64,000 bases of DNA from Pontibaca salina (lineage in GTDB: Bacteria; Pseudomonadota; Alphaproteobacteria; Rhodobacterales; Rhodobacteraceae), in the NCBI RefSeq assembly GCF_016307205.1, contig NZ_JAEIJD010000012.1, forward strand, positions 21,118-85,117. Direction: 5' to 3'. Position 1 is the first letter of the stretch, and each line of letters begins with the position of its first letter. Below, in pieces: positions 1-9,675 of the stretch. Below the pieces are notes generated by a model that worked only from the letters and a program-made list of their open reading frames with translations, had not been told where the DNA came from and ran no database searches. The translations under genes were made by a program, and so were the position numbers.

Positions 1-177
1 GACGCGATAGACCGGTCCGGCCAGCGCACCCAGCAGTGCTATGGCGGCCAGCGCGCGCAGCGCCCAGCCCGACAACCCGCGCCACAGTGCCAGTGTCACG
101 CCAATCAGCGCCACCAGCCCCAGCGTGGCGATCAGCGGCCACGGGAGCAACGGATCAAAGACGACCCCCCCGGTCAT
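1..177 (-). CDS. Membrane protein closing the moxR operon (N-terminal part only)
   Basis: The first 59 codons of a gene that runs off the left edge. The ATG overlaps the stop of the DUF4159 gene by 4 nt (ATGA), so it is translationally coupled and the next member of the moxR operon. The visible part has two hydrophobic stretches (about residues 10-32 and 38-55), separated by a short stretch containing WRGLSGW, so it begins with two membrane segments. In related Rhodobacterales this position is usually filled by a long membrane protein with a class I glutamine-amidotransferase-like domain. That identity is inference from context, because no such domain is visible here. Confidence 0.7.
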   Translation of the reverse strand, partial: MTGGVVFDPLLPWPLIATLGLVALIGVTLALWRGLSGWALRALAAIALLGALAGPVYRV

Positions 178-2933
178 TGGCCCAGCCTGTCCAGCAGGGC
201 CGGCACATGCACCTGATCGGATTTATAGTTTCCGGTCAGCACATGCATCACCAGATTGACGCCGAAACGGCCGGCCAGTTCGCGCTGCCGCTCGCCTGCA
301 TAGCCGCGCCCAACCGGCAAAAGCGGCCGGCCATCGGCGTCAATCGCCCAAGCCGAGGCCCAGTCATTGCCCCCGATGACCACCGGCGTCACGTTGTCAT
401 TCAGGTTGCGGAACGGCATGCCCTCGATCTGCTGCGCATCCGGCGGCGCGGCCTCGACCCAGATATCGCGACCGCTGTAGCGGCCTGGAAAATCCTGTAG
501 CAGATAAAAGGCGCGGGTTAGAACATGGTCCGGCGGCAAGGGTTCCAGCGGCGGGATGTCCAGCGGTGCAGCCAGATCCTGCAGCTTGCGCCCGTTCGGG
601 CTGGCGGCACCGAACCCGGCAACATTGGCGTCACGGGTGTCGAAAAGGATCAATCCGCCCGAACGCAGATAGTCGTTCAGCTTGGCATAGGCCGCCGCCG
701 AGGGCGTTGGCTGCTCCGGGGTGATCGGCCAGTAGAGCATGGGAAAGAACGCCAGTTCATCGGATTCAATGTTCACGCCGATTGGCGGGGCGGGTTCGAC
801 CGAAGTGCGGAAAAACAGCGTATCCGACAGACCCATCAGCCCCGCGTTGGCGACCTCGTCCAGTTGCTTATTGCCGGTCAATACATGCGCCAGCACCAGT
901 TCGCTGGTGGCGCGCACGGCGAAATTGTCGTTCTCCTGCGCCAGTCCCGGTTGCGGCATCAATAGCAGCGCCACCAGAACGACGGCAGCGCGCCGCATTG
1001 GTCCTAAACGGCCCGACAGCGCCAGCGCGGCGATCACATCCGCCGCCAGCAAAATCAGCGCCAGCGCCAGCAACGCGCCGCCCAGAGGGCGTTCAGGGGC
1101 AACCGACAGCCCTTCGACCGGAACGTCTGCAGGCCAATCGGCGGGGGCGAGCGATATATCCGCCTCTAGCACATTGCGCGCCAGCTGCCGCTCCTCGCTG
1201 GCATAAAGGCCGGGGCGCAGATCAGGGCCGAGCGGCGCATCGGCCAGATCGGCCCCGGCGACACCGGGCAGCGCACCGGCATCGGAAAGGCTGCCGAAGC
1301 CGTCCATCACCTGTACCGGTCGCCATGTGGTGCCTTTCAGGTCTGCCGCATCCGGTGTCGTGCTCGATGAGGATACCGCCAGCCGTTCCAGCATCTCGAC
1401 GAACAGGCCGGAAAGCGGCAGGCTCGACCATTCAGCATTGGCGGTGATGTGGAACAGCACCACCTGCCCCTGTCCGATCCGCTTGCGCGTGACCAGCGGG
1501 GTGCCATCGTCAAGCTCGGCGATGACCCGCTCGGACAGCGTCGGGTCGGGTTGGGCCATGACCTGCGCCGAGACGGTGACATCTTGCGGAATCGCCAGCC
1601 CGGCAAAGGGCGAGTCGTCGGCGAACGGTGCCAGTGTCTTGGGTGCGCCCCAGCTCATCGCGCCGCCCACACTGCGCCCGCCCGCGCGCAGGCGCACCGG
1701 CATCAGCGGATCTTCGTCGGCACGGCTGACATCGCTGGCGGCAAGGCGCGGTCCGGCAAAGCGAAGCAGCATGCCGCCTGCTTCAACCCATTCGCCCAAA
1801 GCCGCGGCCTCGCCCGGCGACAAGGTGGCGACATCGGCCAGAACGATCACATCGGGCTTGGCCGGGACCAGATCCTCCAGCGCGCCGGTCAGCAGATCGG
1901 CATTGGGGGCCAGCGCCTGTTCCAGAAAATGCAGCGGCGAGAGTAGTTCCAGACCCTCGCGATCCGCGCGCCCGGCGATCAGCGCCACTTCGCGCCGGCG
2001 CAGCCCGTCATCAACCAGTGCGGTGCCACCGGCGGAGCGCTGGCCGCCGATCTCGAACCGGGTGATGCGTGCACGCAGTTCCGACGGCAGGGACAATGCC
2101 GCCTGCGCTTCCAATTCGCCCGCGGCAAAACGGGCCGGGACCGTGGCGAGGGTGCGCGCGGTGCCGCCCGGATCACGCCCCTGCGCCAGCACCGTGACCT
2201 CGCGGGCGGCCAGATTTTGCGAGCGATGGACGGTCAGTTGCACCGCGCCGTCCTCGAAGGTGGCCGGGGACAGGCCCAGAACCGCCGCGCCGGTCTGGAA
2301 CACGCGCAGATCGCCCCGCGCCTGCAAGGCGGCAATAAGGTCAGTGCGCTGGGGAAAATCCAGCCCGTCGCTCAGCCAGTGCGTATCAAACCGCTTGCCC
2401 GCATCTGCCAGCGCCGCCAATGCAGCGTCCACCTGCCCCCCGGTCGGCTGCCACGGCTGCGGCGTGAGCCCCGCCAGACGGCTGCGCCAGATATCGGCGC
2501 CCCGAAAATTGAGCGGTTCGGGTGCCGTCAGAGACAGGACCGCGACGGGGCGGCTCGCGCGGGCGGCCTCGGTCAGTTGGGACTCCAGCAGTTCGATCTT
2601 GTCACCCCAAGACGCGGCCCCGGCCCAGCTTGCGTCAAGCAGGATCAGCAGCGGCCCGCTTCCTGCGGGTCGGGTTTGCGGGTTCAGCACCGGTCCGGCC
2701 AGCCCAACGATCATCGCCGCGACCGCCAGCATTCGCAGCAGCAACAGCCACCACGGGCTGCGGTCCGAAACGCTTTCCTCGTCGCTGAGCCCCAATAGCA
2801 GCGCCACGCCCGGAAACCGGCGGCGGATCGGCGCGGGTGGCACGGCGCGCAAAAGCAGCCACAGGATCGGCAGCGCCGCCAGCCCCAGCAGCAGCCAGGG
2901 CGCGGCGAATCCGATGCCACCCAGAACCGTCAT
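174..2933 (-). CDS. BatA-like / DUF4159 membrane protein
   Basis: A 919-residue protein. The N-terminus has two membrane segments (about residues 3-25 and 58-80) flanking an RRRFPG stretch, as in BatA/aerotolerance-type proteins. A long periplasmic-type middle region follows, then further membrane segments around residues 620-690 and a C-terminal DUF4159 domain (about 700-919, containing FFPMLYWPITPEQ). The family has no proven enzyme activity and usually accompanies MoxR ATPases and DUF58 proteins, where a role in metal insertion, envelope assembly or chaperoning is proposed. The start at 2933 was chosen because it overlaps the DUF58 stop by 4 nt. Both ends of the gene are coupled to neighbours, so it sits inside a four-gene operon. 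Confidence 0.85.
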   Translation of the reverse strand: MTVLGGIGFAAPWLLLGLAALPILWLLLRAVPPAPIRRRFPGVALLLGLSDEESVSDRSPWWLLLLRMLAVAAMIVGLAGPVLNPQTRPAGSGPLLILLDASWAGAASWGDKIELLESQLTEAARASRPVAVLSLTAPEPLNFRGADIWRSRLAGLTPQPWQPTGGQVDAALAALADAGKRFDTHWLSDGLDFPQRTDLIAALQARGDLRVFQTGAAVLGLSPATFEDGAVQLTVHRSQNLAAREVTVLAQGRDPGGTARTLATVPARFAAGELEAQAALSLPSELRARITRFEIGGQRSAGGTALVDDGLRRREVALIAGRADREGLELLSPLHFLEQALAPNADLLTGALEDLVPAKPDVIVLADVATLSPGEAAALGEWVEAGGMLLRFAGPRLAASDVSRADEDPLMPVRLRAGGRSVGGAMSWGAPKTLAPFADDSPFAGLAIPQDVTVSAQVMAQPDPTLSERVIAELDDGTPLVTRKRIGQGQVVLFHITANAEWSSLPLSGLFVEMLERLAVSSSSTTPDAADLKGTTWRPVQVMDGFGSLSDAGALPGVAGADLADAPLGPDLRPGLYASEERQLARNVLEADISLAPADWPADVPVEGLSVAPERPLGGALLALALILLAADVIAALALSGRLGPMRRAAVVLVALLLMPQPGLAQENDNFAVRATSELVLAHVLTGNKQLDEVANAGLMGLSDTLFFRTSVEPAPPIGVNIESDELAFFPMLYWPITPEQPTPSAAAYAKLNDYLRSGGLILFDTRDANVAGFGAASPNGRKLQDLAAPLDIPPLEPLPPDHVLTRAFYLLQDFPGRYSGRDIWVEAAPPDAQQIEGMPFRNLNDNVTPVVIGGNDWASAWAIDADGRPLLPVGRGYAGERQRELAGRFGVNLVMHVLTGNYKSDQVHVPALLDRLGQ

Positions 2934-3805
2934 GCAAACCCCCGATCCAGCGCGCGATACAACCATAACAGTGCCGATTGGGCGCTGTCACCGGTGTGGT
3001 GCAGCCCCATCTGCCAACCGGTCACGCGGGTCAGCTGCGCCAATTCGTCTTTGCGCCGTGCCAGTCGGTCGAGGTAGCGCGCGCGCAGATCGCCCGCCTT
3101 CAGCGTTTCGTGGTGCAATGTGCCGCCAACACTTTCAAATATGGTACGCCCCTGAAACGGAAAGCTCTCTTCCGCCGGGTCCAGCACCTGCAAGACCACG
3201 CCGCGCACGCTTCGGTCGGCGGCTTTGGTCAAGGCCACGCGCAGCTCCTCGATATCCCCCAGAAAATCCGAGATGAACACCGCCTGCGCATGCGGGATCA
3301 TCGCGCGGTGGTCGGGTGTGGCGTAATCCTGCGGCGCATCCACCGCCAGTGCCTGCGCCAGCCGTGCGATCTGCACCTGCCCGCGCCGGGGCGGCAGGCC
3401 GATGCCGGAGAGCCCGACACGCTCGCCCCCGCGCAGCAGCAGGATGGCGAGGGCCAGCCCCAGCAGCCGCGCGCGGTCGGCCTTGGTCGGCAGGGTCTCG
3501 GTCGAGGCAAAGCGCATCGATGCGCCCTGATCGACCCAGAGCATCACCGATTGTGCAATCTGCCATTCGCGTTCGCGCACGAATTGCTGATCGCCTCGCG
3601 CCGAGCGGCGATGGTCGATCATCCGGCGGCTGTCACCGATCTGCGCCGGACGGTATTGCCAGAAATCGTCGCCCAATCCGGCGCGGCGGCGGCCATGTTC
3701 ACCCAGCAGGACCGTGCCCGCCAGATGTTCGGCCCGCGCCAGCAGCGGCGGCAGCCGTCCGGCCTCGCCCTCGGCGCGTTCGCGTAAGGTGGGCGGCGGT
3801 GTCAC
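2930..3805 (-). CDS. DUF58 domain-containing protein
   Basis: A 291-residue protein of the DUF58 family, a degenerate von Willebrand factor A-like fold found with MoxR ATPases. The typical core is visible: DFWQYRPAQIGDSRRMIDHRRSAR (described by position, residues 47-70), followed by a hydrophobic strand with VMLWVDQGASMRF that resembles the VWA metal-site strand. Translation begins at a GTG that overlaps the moxR stop (GTGA at 3802-3805), and the gene ends by overlapping the DUF4159 start. This is the second gene of the moxR operon. Its biochemical role is not established for the family; it is probably an adaptor or substrate of the MoxR ATPase. Confidence 0.85.
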   Translation of the reverse strand: MTPPPTLRERAEGEAGRLPPLLARAEHLAGTVLLGEHGRRRAGLGDDFWQYRPAQIGDSRRMIDHRRSARGDQQFVREREWQIAQSVMLWVDQGASMRFASTETLPTKADRARLLGLALAILLLRGGERVGLSGIGLPPRRGQVQIARLAQALAVDAPQDYATPDHRAMIPHAQAVFISDFLGDIEELRVALTKAADRSVRGVVLQVLDPAEESFPFQGRTIFESVGGTLHHETLKAGDLRARYLDRLARRKDELAQLTRVTGWQMGLHHTGDSAQSALLWLYRALDRGFA

Positions 3806-4809
3806 GCGACAGCCTCGTTTCGGGACAGGCTTGCGGCGGTGCTTTCGATCAACTCGGCCAGACTGTCGCCCCGGGCGCGGGCGGTGAAATTCAGCGCCAT
3901 GCGGTGGCTCAGGACCGGGCGGGCCATGTCGATCACGTCTTCGGGATTAGGGGCCAACCGTCCCTGTAACAACGCGCGGGCGCGGACCATCAGCATCAGC
4001 GCCTGCGCTGCGCGCGGGCCCGGCCCCCAGGCAACGGTGTCCCGGACGCGCGCCGAGGCTTCGGGTTCATCGGGACGGAAGGCGCGCACCAGATCAAGGA
4101 TCAGTTCCACCACAGATTCGCCCACCGGCATCCGCCGCAACAACGTCTGCGCGGCCAGCAAATCCTCACGCGTGAACACCTGATCGGCCTGATCATCGGT
4201 CACGCCGGTGGTGGCCATCAAGATGTCGCGTTCGGTGTCGCGGTCGGGGTAGTTCACGTCGATCTGCACCAGAAAACGGTCTAGTTGGGCTTCGGGCAGG
4301 GGATAGGTGCCCTCCTGTTCAATCGGGTTCTGGGTCGCCAGCACATGGAACGGCGCGTCCAGTTTGCGATCTTCACCGGCGACGGTGACAGTATGTTCCT
4401 GCATCGCCTGCAGCAGTGCCGATTGCGTGCGCGGGCTGGCGCGGTTGATCTCGTCCGCCATCAAAAGCTGGCAAAAGATCGGTCCCGGCACAAAGCGGAA
4501 ATGCCGCCGCCCGTCGTCAGCCGTATCCAGCACTTCGGAGCCAAGGATATCGGCGGGCATCAGATCCGGCGTGAACTGGATCCGGTTGCCATGCAGGCCC
4601 ATGACCACGGACAGGGTTTCGATCAGCCGCGTCTTGCCCAGCCCCGGCAGACCGATCAGCAACCCGTGCCCGCCGCAAAGCAAAGTCGCCAGCGTCAGGT
4701 CGACCACCCGTTTCTGACCAATGAAACGCCGCATGATCGAGGCGCGGGCGCGGGTGATGTTTTCCTCCAGCGACTCGATTTCCGCCAGCAATTCGCTATG
4801 ATCGGGCAT
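3802..4809 (-). CDS. MoxR-family AAA+ ATPase
   Basis: A 335-residue AAA+ ATPase of the MoxR family, thought to act as a chaperone that matures VWA-containing partners. A Walker A (GLPGLGKTRLIE, about residues 65-76), Walker B (LLMADEINRA, about 124-133) and sensor 1 (VLATQNPIEQEGTYPLPEAQ, about 166-185) are visible. The start at 4809 has GAGGA about six bases upstream and is preferred over an in-frame ATG 21 nt further up. It is the first gene of the operon with DUF58, DUF4159 and the truncated membrane protein. The next gene on the other side is divergent, so promoters for both probably lie in the short gap 4810-4876. Confidence 0.92.
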   Translation of the reverse strand: MPDHSELLAEIESLEENITRARASIMRRFIGQKRVVDLTLATLLCGGHGLLIGLPGLGKTRLIETLSVVMGLHGNRIQFTPDLMPADILGSEVLDTADDGRRHFRFVPGPIFCQLLMADEINRASPRTQSALLQAMQEHTVTVAGEDRKLDAPFHVLATQNPIEQEGTYPLPEAQLDRFLVQIDVNYPDRDTERDILMATTGVTDDQADQVFTREDLLAAQTLLRRMPVGESVVELILDLVRAFRPDEPEASARVRDTVAWGPGPRAAQALMLMVRARALLQGRLAPNPEDVIDMARPVLSHRMALNFTARARGDSLAELIESTAASLSRNEAVA

Positions 4810-4876
4810 AATATTCCTCTCGCCGGACATATGTGGTCAGGTGACTCTATCGCGTTAGGAGGGAATGGCAAAAGCA

Positions 4877-5461
4877 ATGAGCGGACACATGACCGTTACC
4901 GCATCCGCCGAGGGCATCGCCGCGGCCGTCAGGGCAGCCAGCAAGGAAACCAGGGGCCTGCCGCCTGTGCATCTGTGGAATCCGCCGTTCTGCGGTGATC
5001 TGGATATGCGCATCGCGCGGGATGGCACGTGGTTTTATCTGGGCACCCCAATCGGGCGGCCAGAAATGGTGCGGTTGTTTTCGACGATCTTGAAAAAGGA
5101 AAACGGCAGACATTATCTGGTGACTCCGGTCGAAAAGATCGGGATCACAGTTGATGACGCGCCGTTTGTCGCGGTCGATTTCACCTCAACGGGGGGCGGA
5201 CGCGATCAAACCCTCACGTTTTCCACCAATCTGGGCGATACGGTGACCGCGGGGCCCGCACATCCGATCCGGGTTGAACGTGACGCGGCTGGCGAGCCCT
5301 CGCCCTATGTGATGGTCCGCGCCGGGCTCGAGGCGTTGATCGACCGCAAAAGTTTCTACCGTCTGGTCGATCTGGGCGCGCATCACGACGGCTGGTTCGG
5401 GCTGTGGTCGTCGGGGCAGTTTTTCGGAATTATTCCGTCCGACGAGTTGCCGGACGGGTAA
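4877..5461 (+). CDS. DUF1285 domain-containing protein
   Basis: A 194-residue soluble protein of the DUF1285 family. Visible conserved stretches are WNPPFCGDLDMRIARDGTWF near the N-terminus, RPEMVRLFSTIL in the middle and RKSFYRLVDLGAHHDGWFGL near the C-terminus. The family is of unknown function. Start choice is uncertain: an AGGAGGG at 4857-4863 lies only one base before the ATG at 4865 but 13 bases before the ATG at 4877 (protein beginning MSGHMTV), so 4877 is preferred; 4889 is also possible. It is transcribed divergently from moxR, and in this order it commonly faces that operon in Rhodobacterales. Confidence 0.82.
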   Translation: MSGHMTVTASAEGIAAAVRAASKETRGLPPVHLWNPPFCGDLDMRIARDGTWFYLGTPIGRPEMVRLFSTILKKENGRHYLVTPVEKIGITVDDAPFVAVDFTSTGGGRDQTLTFSTNLGDTVTAGPAHPIRVERDAAGEPSPYVMVRAGLEALIDRKSFYRLVDLGAHHDGWFGLWSSGQFFGIIPSDELPDG

Positions 5462-5486
5462 TCGGGTCAAAGCCGGTTTGGCTAGG

Positions 5487-8279
5487 TCAGTGCGCCGCCG
5501 CCCAATTCGGCCCCTGTCCGGCCTCGACCGTCAGTTTCACGTCCAGATGTACGGCCGGATCGGGCGCGGATTCCATCACGTCGCGGGCGCGGGCGACCAC
5601 CTCGTCAACCGCATCTTCGGCCACTTCGAACAGCAATTCGTCATGCACCTGTAGCAGCATCTTGGCGGGCAACCCCTCGATCGCGTCGGGCATGCGGATC
5701 ATGGCGCGGCGGATGACATCGGCAGCGGTGCCTTGGATCGGTGCGTTGATGGCAGCGCGATAGGCGAATGCGGCGCGCGGTCCCTTGGCGTTGATTTCCG
5801 GCGTGTGAATCTTGCGCCCGAACAGGGTCTGCACGAATTCATGCTCTTTGGCGAAGGCCTTGGTCTTGTCCATATAGGCGCGAATGCCGGGGAAGCGTTC
5901 GAAATAGCGGTCGATAAAACCCTGCGCCTCGGCCCGGGGAATGCGCAGATTGCGCGCAAGGCCAAAGCCGGAAATACCATAGATCACGCCAAAGTTGATC
6001 GCCTTGGCCTGACGGCGGATATCCGGGGTCATCTCGTCCATCGGCACATTGAACATTTCACTGGCAGTCAGCGCATGAATGTCCAGCCCGTCGGCAAAAG
6101 CCTGTTTCAACTCGTCGATATCGGCCATATGCGCCAGAATACGCAGTTCGATCTGGGAATAGTCGAGGCTGACCAGAACATTGCCGGGCGCGGCGATAAA
6201 GGCCTCGCGGATGCGCCGCCCTTCCTCGCTGCGCACCGGGATATTTTGCAGATTCGGATCGGTCGAGGCCAGCCGCCCGGTATTTGCCCCGGCGATCGAA
6301 TAGCTGGTGTGGACGCGCCCGGTTTCCGGGTTGATATGGGTCTGGAGCGCGTCGGTATAGGTCGATTTCAGCTTGCTCAGCGCGCGCCAGTCCAGCACGC
6401 GACCGGGCAGGTCGTGTTCGGTCGCCAGTTCCTCAAGCACAGTCACGCTGGTGGTATAGGCGCCGGCCTTGCCGCGCTTACCGCCGGGCAACGACAATTT
6501 GTCAAACAGGATTTCACCCAGTTGCTTGGGGCTGCCGACGTTGAATGTCTCTCCGGCCAGTTCATGAATTTCCGCCTCAAGCGCCGCCATCTTCTGGGCA
6601 AAGGCGCTCGACATCCGCGACAGGGTATCGCGATCCACCTTGATGCCGTGCATTTCCATCTGCGCCAGCACCGGTACCAGCGGACGTTCCAGCGTTTCAT
6701 ACACCGTGGTCACCTGCGCGCGGTGCAGGTTCGGCTTGAACGCCTGCCATAGCCGCAAGGTGATGTCGGCATCTTCCGAGGCATAGCGCACCGCATCGGC
6801 CACCGGCACCTTGTCAAAGGTGATTGCCGATTTTCCGCTGCCCAGAAGCGGCTTGATCGGGATCGGGGTGTGGCCCAGATAGCGCTCGCTCAGCGCATCC
6901 ATGCCATGGCCGTGCAGCCCGGCATGCATGGCATAAGACAGCAACATCGTATCGTCGATCGGCGCGACGTTGATCCCGTTGCGGGCCAAGATCTTGGCAT
7001 CAAATTTCATATTCTGCCCGATTTTGATGACCGCCGGGTCCTCAAATACCGGTTTCAGCATCGCCAGCGCCTCGTCCACGGGCATCTGCCCCTCGGCCAA
7101 CTCGTCCGACGCGAACAGGTCACTGCCCGCGCTCGCCTTGTGGCGCAGCGGGATATAACAGGCGTGGCCCGGCTCGACGCAGAGTGAAATGCCAACCAGG
7201 TCGGCCGTCATCTCGTCCAGTCCGGTGGTTTCGGTGTCGACGGCGACATAGCCGCGGTGATGGATCAGGTCGATCCAGGTCTGCAGCCCGGCTGCGTCGC
7301 TGATGTGATCATGGGTCGCCTGGTCAAAATCGGGCGCATCCGGGGTTGCGCTGTCGTCGCCGATGGGCGCGTCGGAAATCACCGGCGGTTCGACATTCAG
7401 ATGTTCGGCGATGCGCCGGCTGAGGGTGCGGAACTCCATTTCGGCGAGGAACGGCAGCAGCACATCTGGATCGTATTCGCGCACCTCCAGATCGTCGAGC
7501 GTGAAGTCCACCGGCGTGTTGCAATCCAGCTGTACCAGCTTCTTGCTCAACTCGATCTGCGCGCGCATCTCGATCAGGGTCTGGCGGCGTTTGGGTTGTT
7601 TGATCTCTTCGGCCCGGTCCAGCAATGTTTCCAGATCGCCGTATTCATTGATCAGCAAGGCGGCCGTCTTGACCCCGATGCCAGGGGCACCGGGCACGTT
7701 GTCGACACTGTCGCCGGCCAAAGCCTGCACATCGACCACCCGTTCGGGCGACACGCCAAAGCGGGCCTCAACCCCTTCGACGTCGATCACGGTGTTCTTC
7801 ATCGCATCGAGCATTTCAACCCCGCCGCCGACCAGTTGCATCAGGTCTTTGTCGGAGGAGATGATCGTCACCCGCCCGCCCAGTTCGCGGGCCTGACAGG
7901 CGAGGGTCGCGATGATGTCGTCGGCCTCGAAGCCTTCAAGCTCTTCGCAGGCGATGTTGAAGGCTTCGGTCGCGGTGCGGGTCAACGGGATTTGCGGTCG
8001 CAGATCCTCGGGCATGGCATCGCGGTTGGCCTTGTATAGATCGTAAAGATCGTTGCGGAAGGTATGGCTGCCCTTGTCAAAGATCACCGCTGCGTGGGTC
8101 GGAGCATCGGGTCCCGAGTTATCGGTGACATAACGGTGCAGCATGTTGCAGAAACCGGCAACCGCTCCGATCGGCAGCCCGTCAGAGCGGCGGGTCAGCG
8201 GTGGCAGCGCGTGATAAGCACGGAAGATGAAAGCCGATCCGTCGATCAGATGCAGGTGGCATCCCTTGCCAAACTTCAT
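5487..8279 (-). CDS. polA: DNA polymerase I
   Basis: A 930-residue family A DNA polymerase for Okazaki-fragment processing and repair. Three domains are visible. The N-terminal 5'-3' exonuclease spans about residues 1-300 (HLIDGSAFIFRAYHALPP). A 3'-5' proofreading domain with an intact acidic motif follows (AVDTETTGLDEM, about 350-540). The polymerase domain has motif A (SLDYSQIELRILAH), motif B (RRQAKAINFGVIYG) and motif C (LLQVHDELLFEV). All key residues appear present, so all three activities are predicted. The start at 8279 is preferred to an upstream in-frame ATG because AGAAAGG lies about nine bases before it and the protein then begins directly with the exonuclease fold. Monocistronic in appearance. 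Confidence 0.97.
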   Translation of the reverse strand: MKFGKGCHLHLIDGSAFIFRAYHALPPLTRRSDGLPIGAVAGFCNMLHRYVTDNSGPDAPTHAAVIFDKGSHTFRNDLYDLYKANRDAMPEDLRPQIPLTRTATEAFNIACEELEGFEADDIIATLACQARELGGRVTIISSDKDLMQLVGGGVEMLDAMKNTVIDVEGVEARFGVSPERVVDVQALAGDSVDNVPGAPGIGVKTAALLINEYGDLETLLDRAEEIKQPKRRQTLIEMRAQIELSKKLVQLDCNTPVDFTLDDLEVREYDPDVLLPFLAEMEFRTLSRRIAEHLNVEPPVISDAPIGDDSATPDAPDFDQATHDHISDAAGLQTWIDLIHHRGYVAVDTETTGLDEMTADLVGISLCVEPGHACYIPLRHKASAGSDLFASDELAEGQMPVDEALAMLKPVFEDPAVIKIGQNMKFDAKILARNGINVAPIDDTMLLSYAMHAGLHGHGMDALSERYLGHTPIPIKPLLGSGKSAITFDKVPVADAVRYASEDADITLRLWQAFKPNLHRAQVTTVYETLERPLVPVLAQMEMHGIKVDRDTLSRMSSAFAQKMAALEAEIHELAGETFNVGSPKQLGEILFDKLSLPGGKRGKAGAYTTSVTVLEELATEHDLPGRVLDWRALSKLKSTYTDALQTHINPETGRVHTSYSIAGANTGRLASTDPNLQNIPVRSEEGRRIREAFIAAPGNVLVSLDYSQIELRILAHMADIDELKQAFADGLDIHALTASEMFNVPMDEMTPDIRRQAKAINFGVIYGISGFGLARNLRIPRAEAQGFIDRYFERFPGIRAYMDKTKAFAKEHEFVQTLFGRKIHTPEINAKGPRAAFAYRAAINAPIQGTAADVIRRAMIRMPDAIEGLPAKMLLQVHDELLFEVAEDAVDEVVARARDVMESAPDPAVHLDVKLTVEAGQGPNWAAAH

Positions 8280-8405
8280 AGGACGAACCTTTCTGCTATA
8301 TTGCGACCAGCCAACGCCATCCGGTTGCGATGGTCGGTCGCTCACGCTTCTTTCTGGTCTTAAATACCCATAGCGCGCCGTCAACGGCCTGCGCGACTGG
8401 ATTTT

Positions 8406-8597
8406 TTAGCTACCGGTGTCGACCTTATCTTTATGATCCCGATGCACGAAGCGTGCATCACAATAGCCGCATTCGACCCAGCCCTTATCCTGCGGGATCT
8501 GCAGCCAAACGCGGGGGTGTCCCAGTGCGCCCTCGCCACCGTCGCAGGCGACGCGATAGCTGTCCACAATCCTGATTTCCGGCGCTTCAATGGTCAT
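8406..8597 (-). CDS. Small zinc-finger (CHCC-type) protein
   Basis: A 63-residue protein. It has a first cysteine in RVACDGGEG, a histidine in GHPRVW, and then [10 protein letters not shown], which together fit the zf-CHCC pattern of the mitochondrial complex I subunit NDUFS6 and its alphaproteobacterial homologues. The role is probably as an accessory zinc protein of NADH dehydrogenase assembly, inferred from the family. The internal start at 8597 (MTIEAPEI) is used because the conserved protein begins there; the longer upstream extension is GC-rich and not family-like. It lies between polA (same strand) and a divergent ABC ATPase. Confidence 0.85.
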   Translation of the reverse strand: MTIEAPEIRIVDSYRVACDGGEGALGHPRVWLQIPQDKGWVECGYCDARFVHRDHKDKVDTGS

Positions 8598-8684
8598 CGG
8601 CTGGGGGTCCTTTTGGTTGTCGGCCCTGCGGGCATGCGTTAGGGGCTTTATGAGCCATGGCAAAAGCGGGGGCAAGAGGCGGCA

Positions 8685-9668
8685 ATGACACAGGATGCGA
8701 TCCGGATCGAAGGGTTGACCAAGATCTATCGCGCGCAGCGCAACCAGCCGCCCAAACATGCGCTGAAGAAGATCGACCTGACGGTTCCGCAGGGCTCTGT
8801 CTTTGGCCTATTGGGGCCGAACGGGGCAGGCAAATCCACATTGATCAACATTCTTGCCGGGCTGGTTGTGAAAACCGCCGGCAAGGTAACGATCTGGGGC
8901 TTTGATCAGGACCGCAACCCGCGTCAGAGCCGGGCGTCGATCGGGGTCATGCCGCAGGAGTTGAACCTCGACCCGTTCTTTACCCCGCGCGGCGCGCTTG
9001 AAGTGCAGGCGGGTTTGTACGGATTGCCGCGATCTCAGCGGCGCAGCGACGAAATACTGGAGATGATCGGGCTCAGCGACAAGGCCGGGGCCTATGCCCG
9101 CACCCTATCGGGGGGCATGCGCCGCCGTCTGCTGCTGGGCAAGGCGCTGGTGCACAACCCGCATATACTGGTGTTGGACGAGCCGACCGCCGGGGTCGAT
9201 ATCGAATTACGCCAGATGCTGTGGAGCAATGTGCGTAAACTCAACGAGGCGGGGATGACGATCATCCTGACCACGCACTATCTGGAAGAAGCGCAGGACA
9301 TGTGCGACCGGATTGCGATCATCAACGAAGGCGAGGTTGTGGCCCAAGACAGCACCGGAAACTTGCTGGACCGTCTCGACGCGCGGGCTATGATCATCCA
9401 TCCCGACGGACCGGTCGAGACAATGCCGCAAGGCGAAGGAATCACTGCCGAACAGCGCAATGACGGTGCGATCGTGATGTCCTATCAAAGCCGTCAAATC
9501 AGCGCCGAGCAGGTGCTAGCGGCAGTGCGCGCGGCGGGAATCACCATTCGGGACGTCAAGACGCAAGAGCCGGATCTTGAAGATGTGTTCCTGGCATTGA
9601 CGTCATCGGTCGGACCGGGGGCGCCGCCCCCGGACCCCCGAGATATTTCTAGCAAGAAGAAGGTTTAA
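8685..9668 (+). CDS. ABC transporter ATP-binding protein
   Basis: A 327-residue ABC ATPase with Walker A (GPNGAGKST, about residues 44-52), Q-loop region (VMPQELNL), signature LSGGM, Walker B ([12 protein letters not shown]) and the H-loop (TTHYLEEA). The arrangement is that of ABC-2 exporters of the NodI/YadG type. No permease gene lies next to it in this window, so its membrane partner must be elsewhere or the gene is an orphan. The last 16-18 residues (from GPGAPPPDP onward) are encoded by a hairpin repeat at 9615-9633 plus its conserved-looking tail, so the original stop codon has probably been replaced by a repeat insertion. The ATPase core is intact. Confidence 0.9.
   Translation: MTQDAIRIEGLTKIYRAQRNQPPKHALKKIDLTVPQGSVFGLLGPNGAGKSTLINILAGLVVKTAGKVTIWGFDQDRNPRQSRASIGVMPQELNLDPFFTPRGALEVQAGLYGLPRSQRRSDEILEMIGLSDKAGAYARTLSGGMRRRLLLGKALVHNPHILVLDEPTAGVDIELRQMLWSNVRKLNEAGMTIILTTHYLEEAQDMCDRIAIINEGEVVAQDSTGNLLDRLDARAMIIHPDGPVETMPQGEGITAEQRNDGAIVMSYQSRQISAEQVLAAVRAAGITIRDVKTQEPDLEDVFLALTSSVGPGAPPPDPRDISSKKKV
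9612..9662 (+). repeat. REP-like palindromic repeat inside the 3' end of the ABC ATPase gene
   Basis: A perfect 8-bp stem with a 3-nt loop (CCGGGGGC-GCC-GCCCCCGG, 9615-9633) is followed by ACCCCCGAGATATTT and AGCAAGAAGAAG. This layout matches short palindromic intergenic repeats that I recall as common in Rhodobacterales genomes. No second copy was noticed in this window, so its repetitive nature rests on recall. Confidence 0.5.
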
Positions 9669-9675
9669 GTGTTGC

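Noticed and set aside
1327..3276. 649-codon plus-strand open frame
   Set aside because: It is the antisense shadow of the DUF4159 and DUF58 genes, rich in Ser, Arg and Pro, without a family-like segment.
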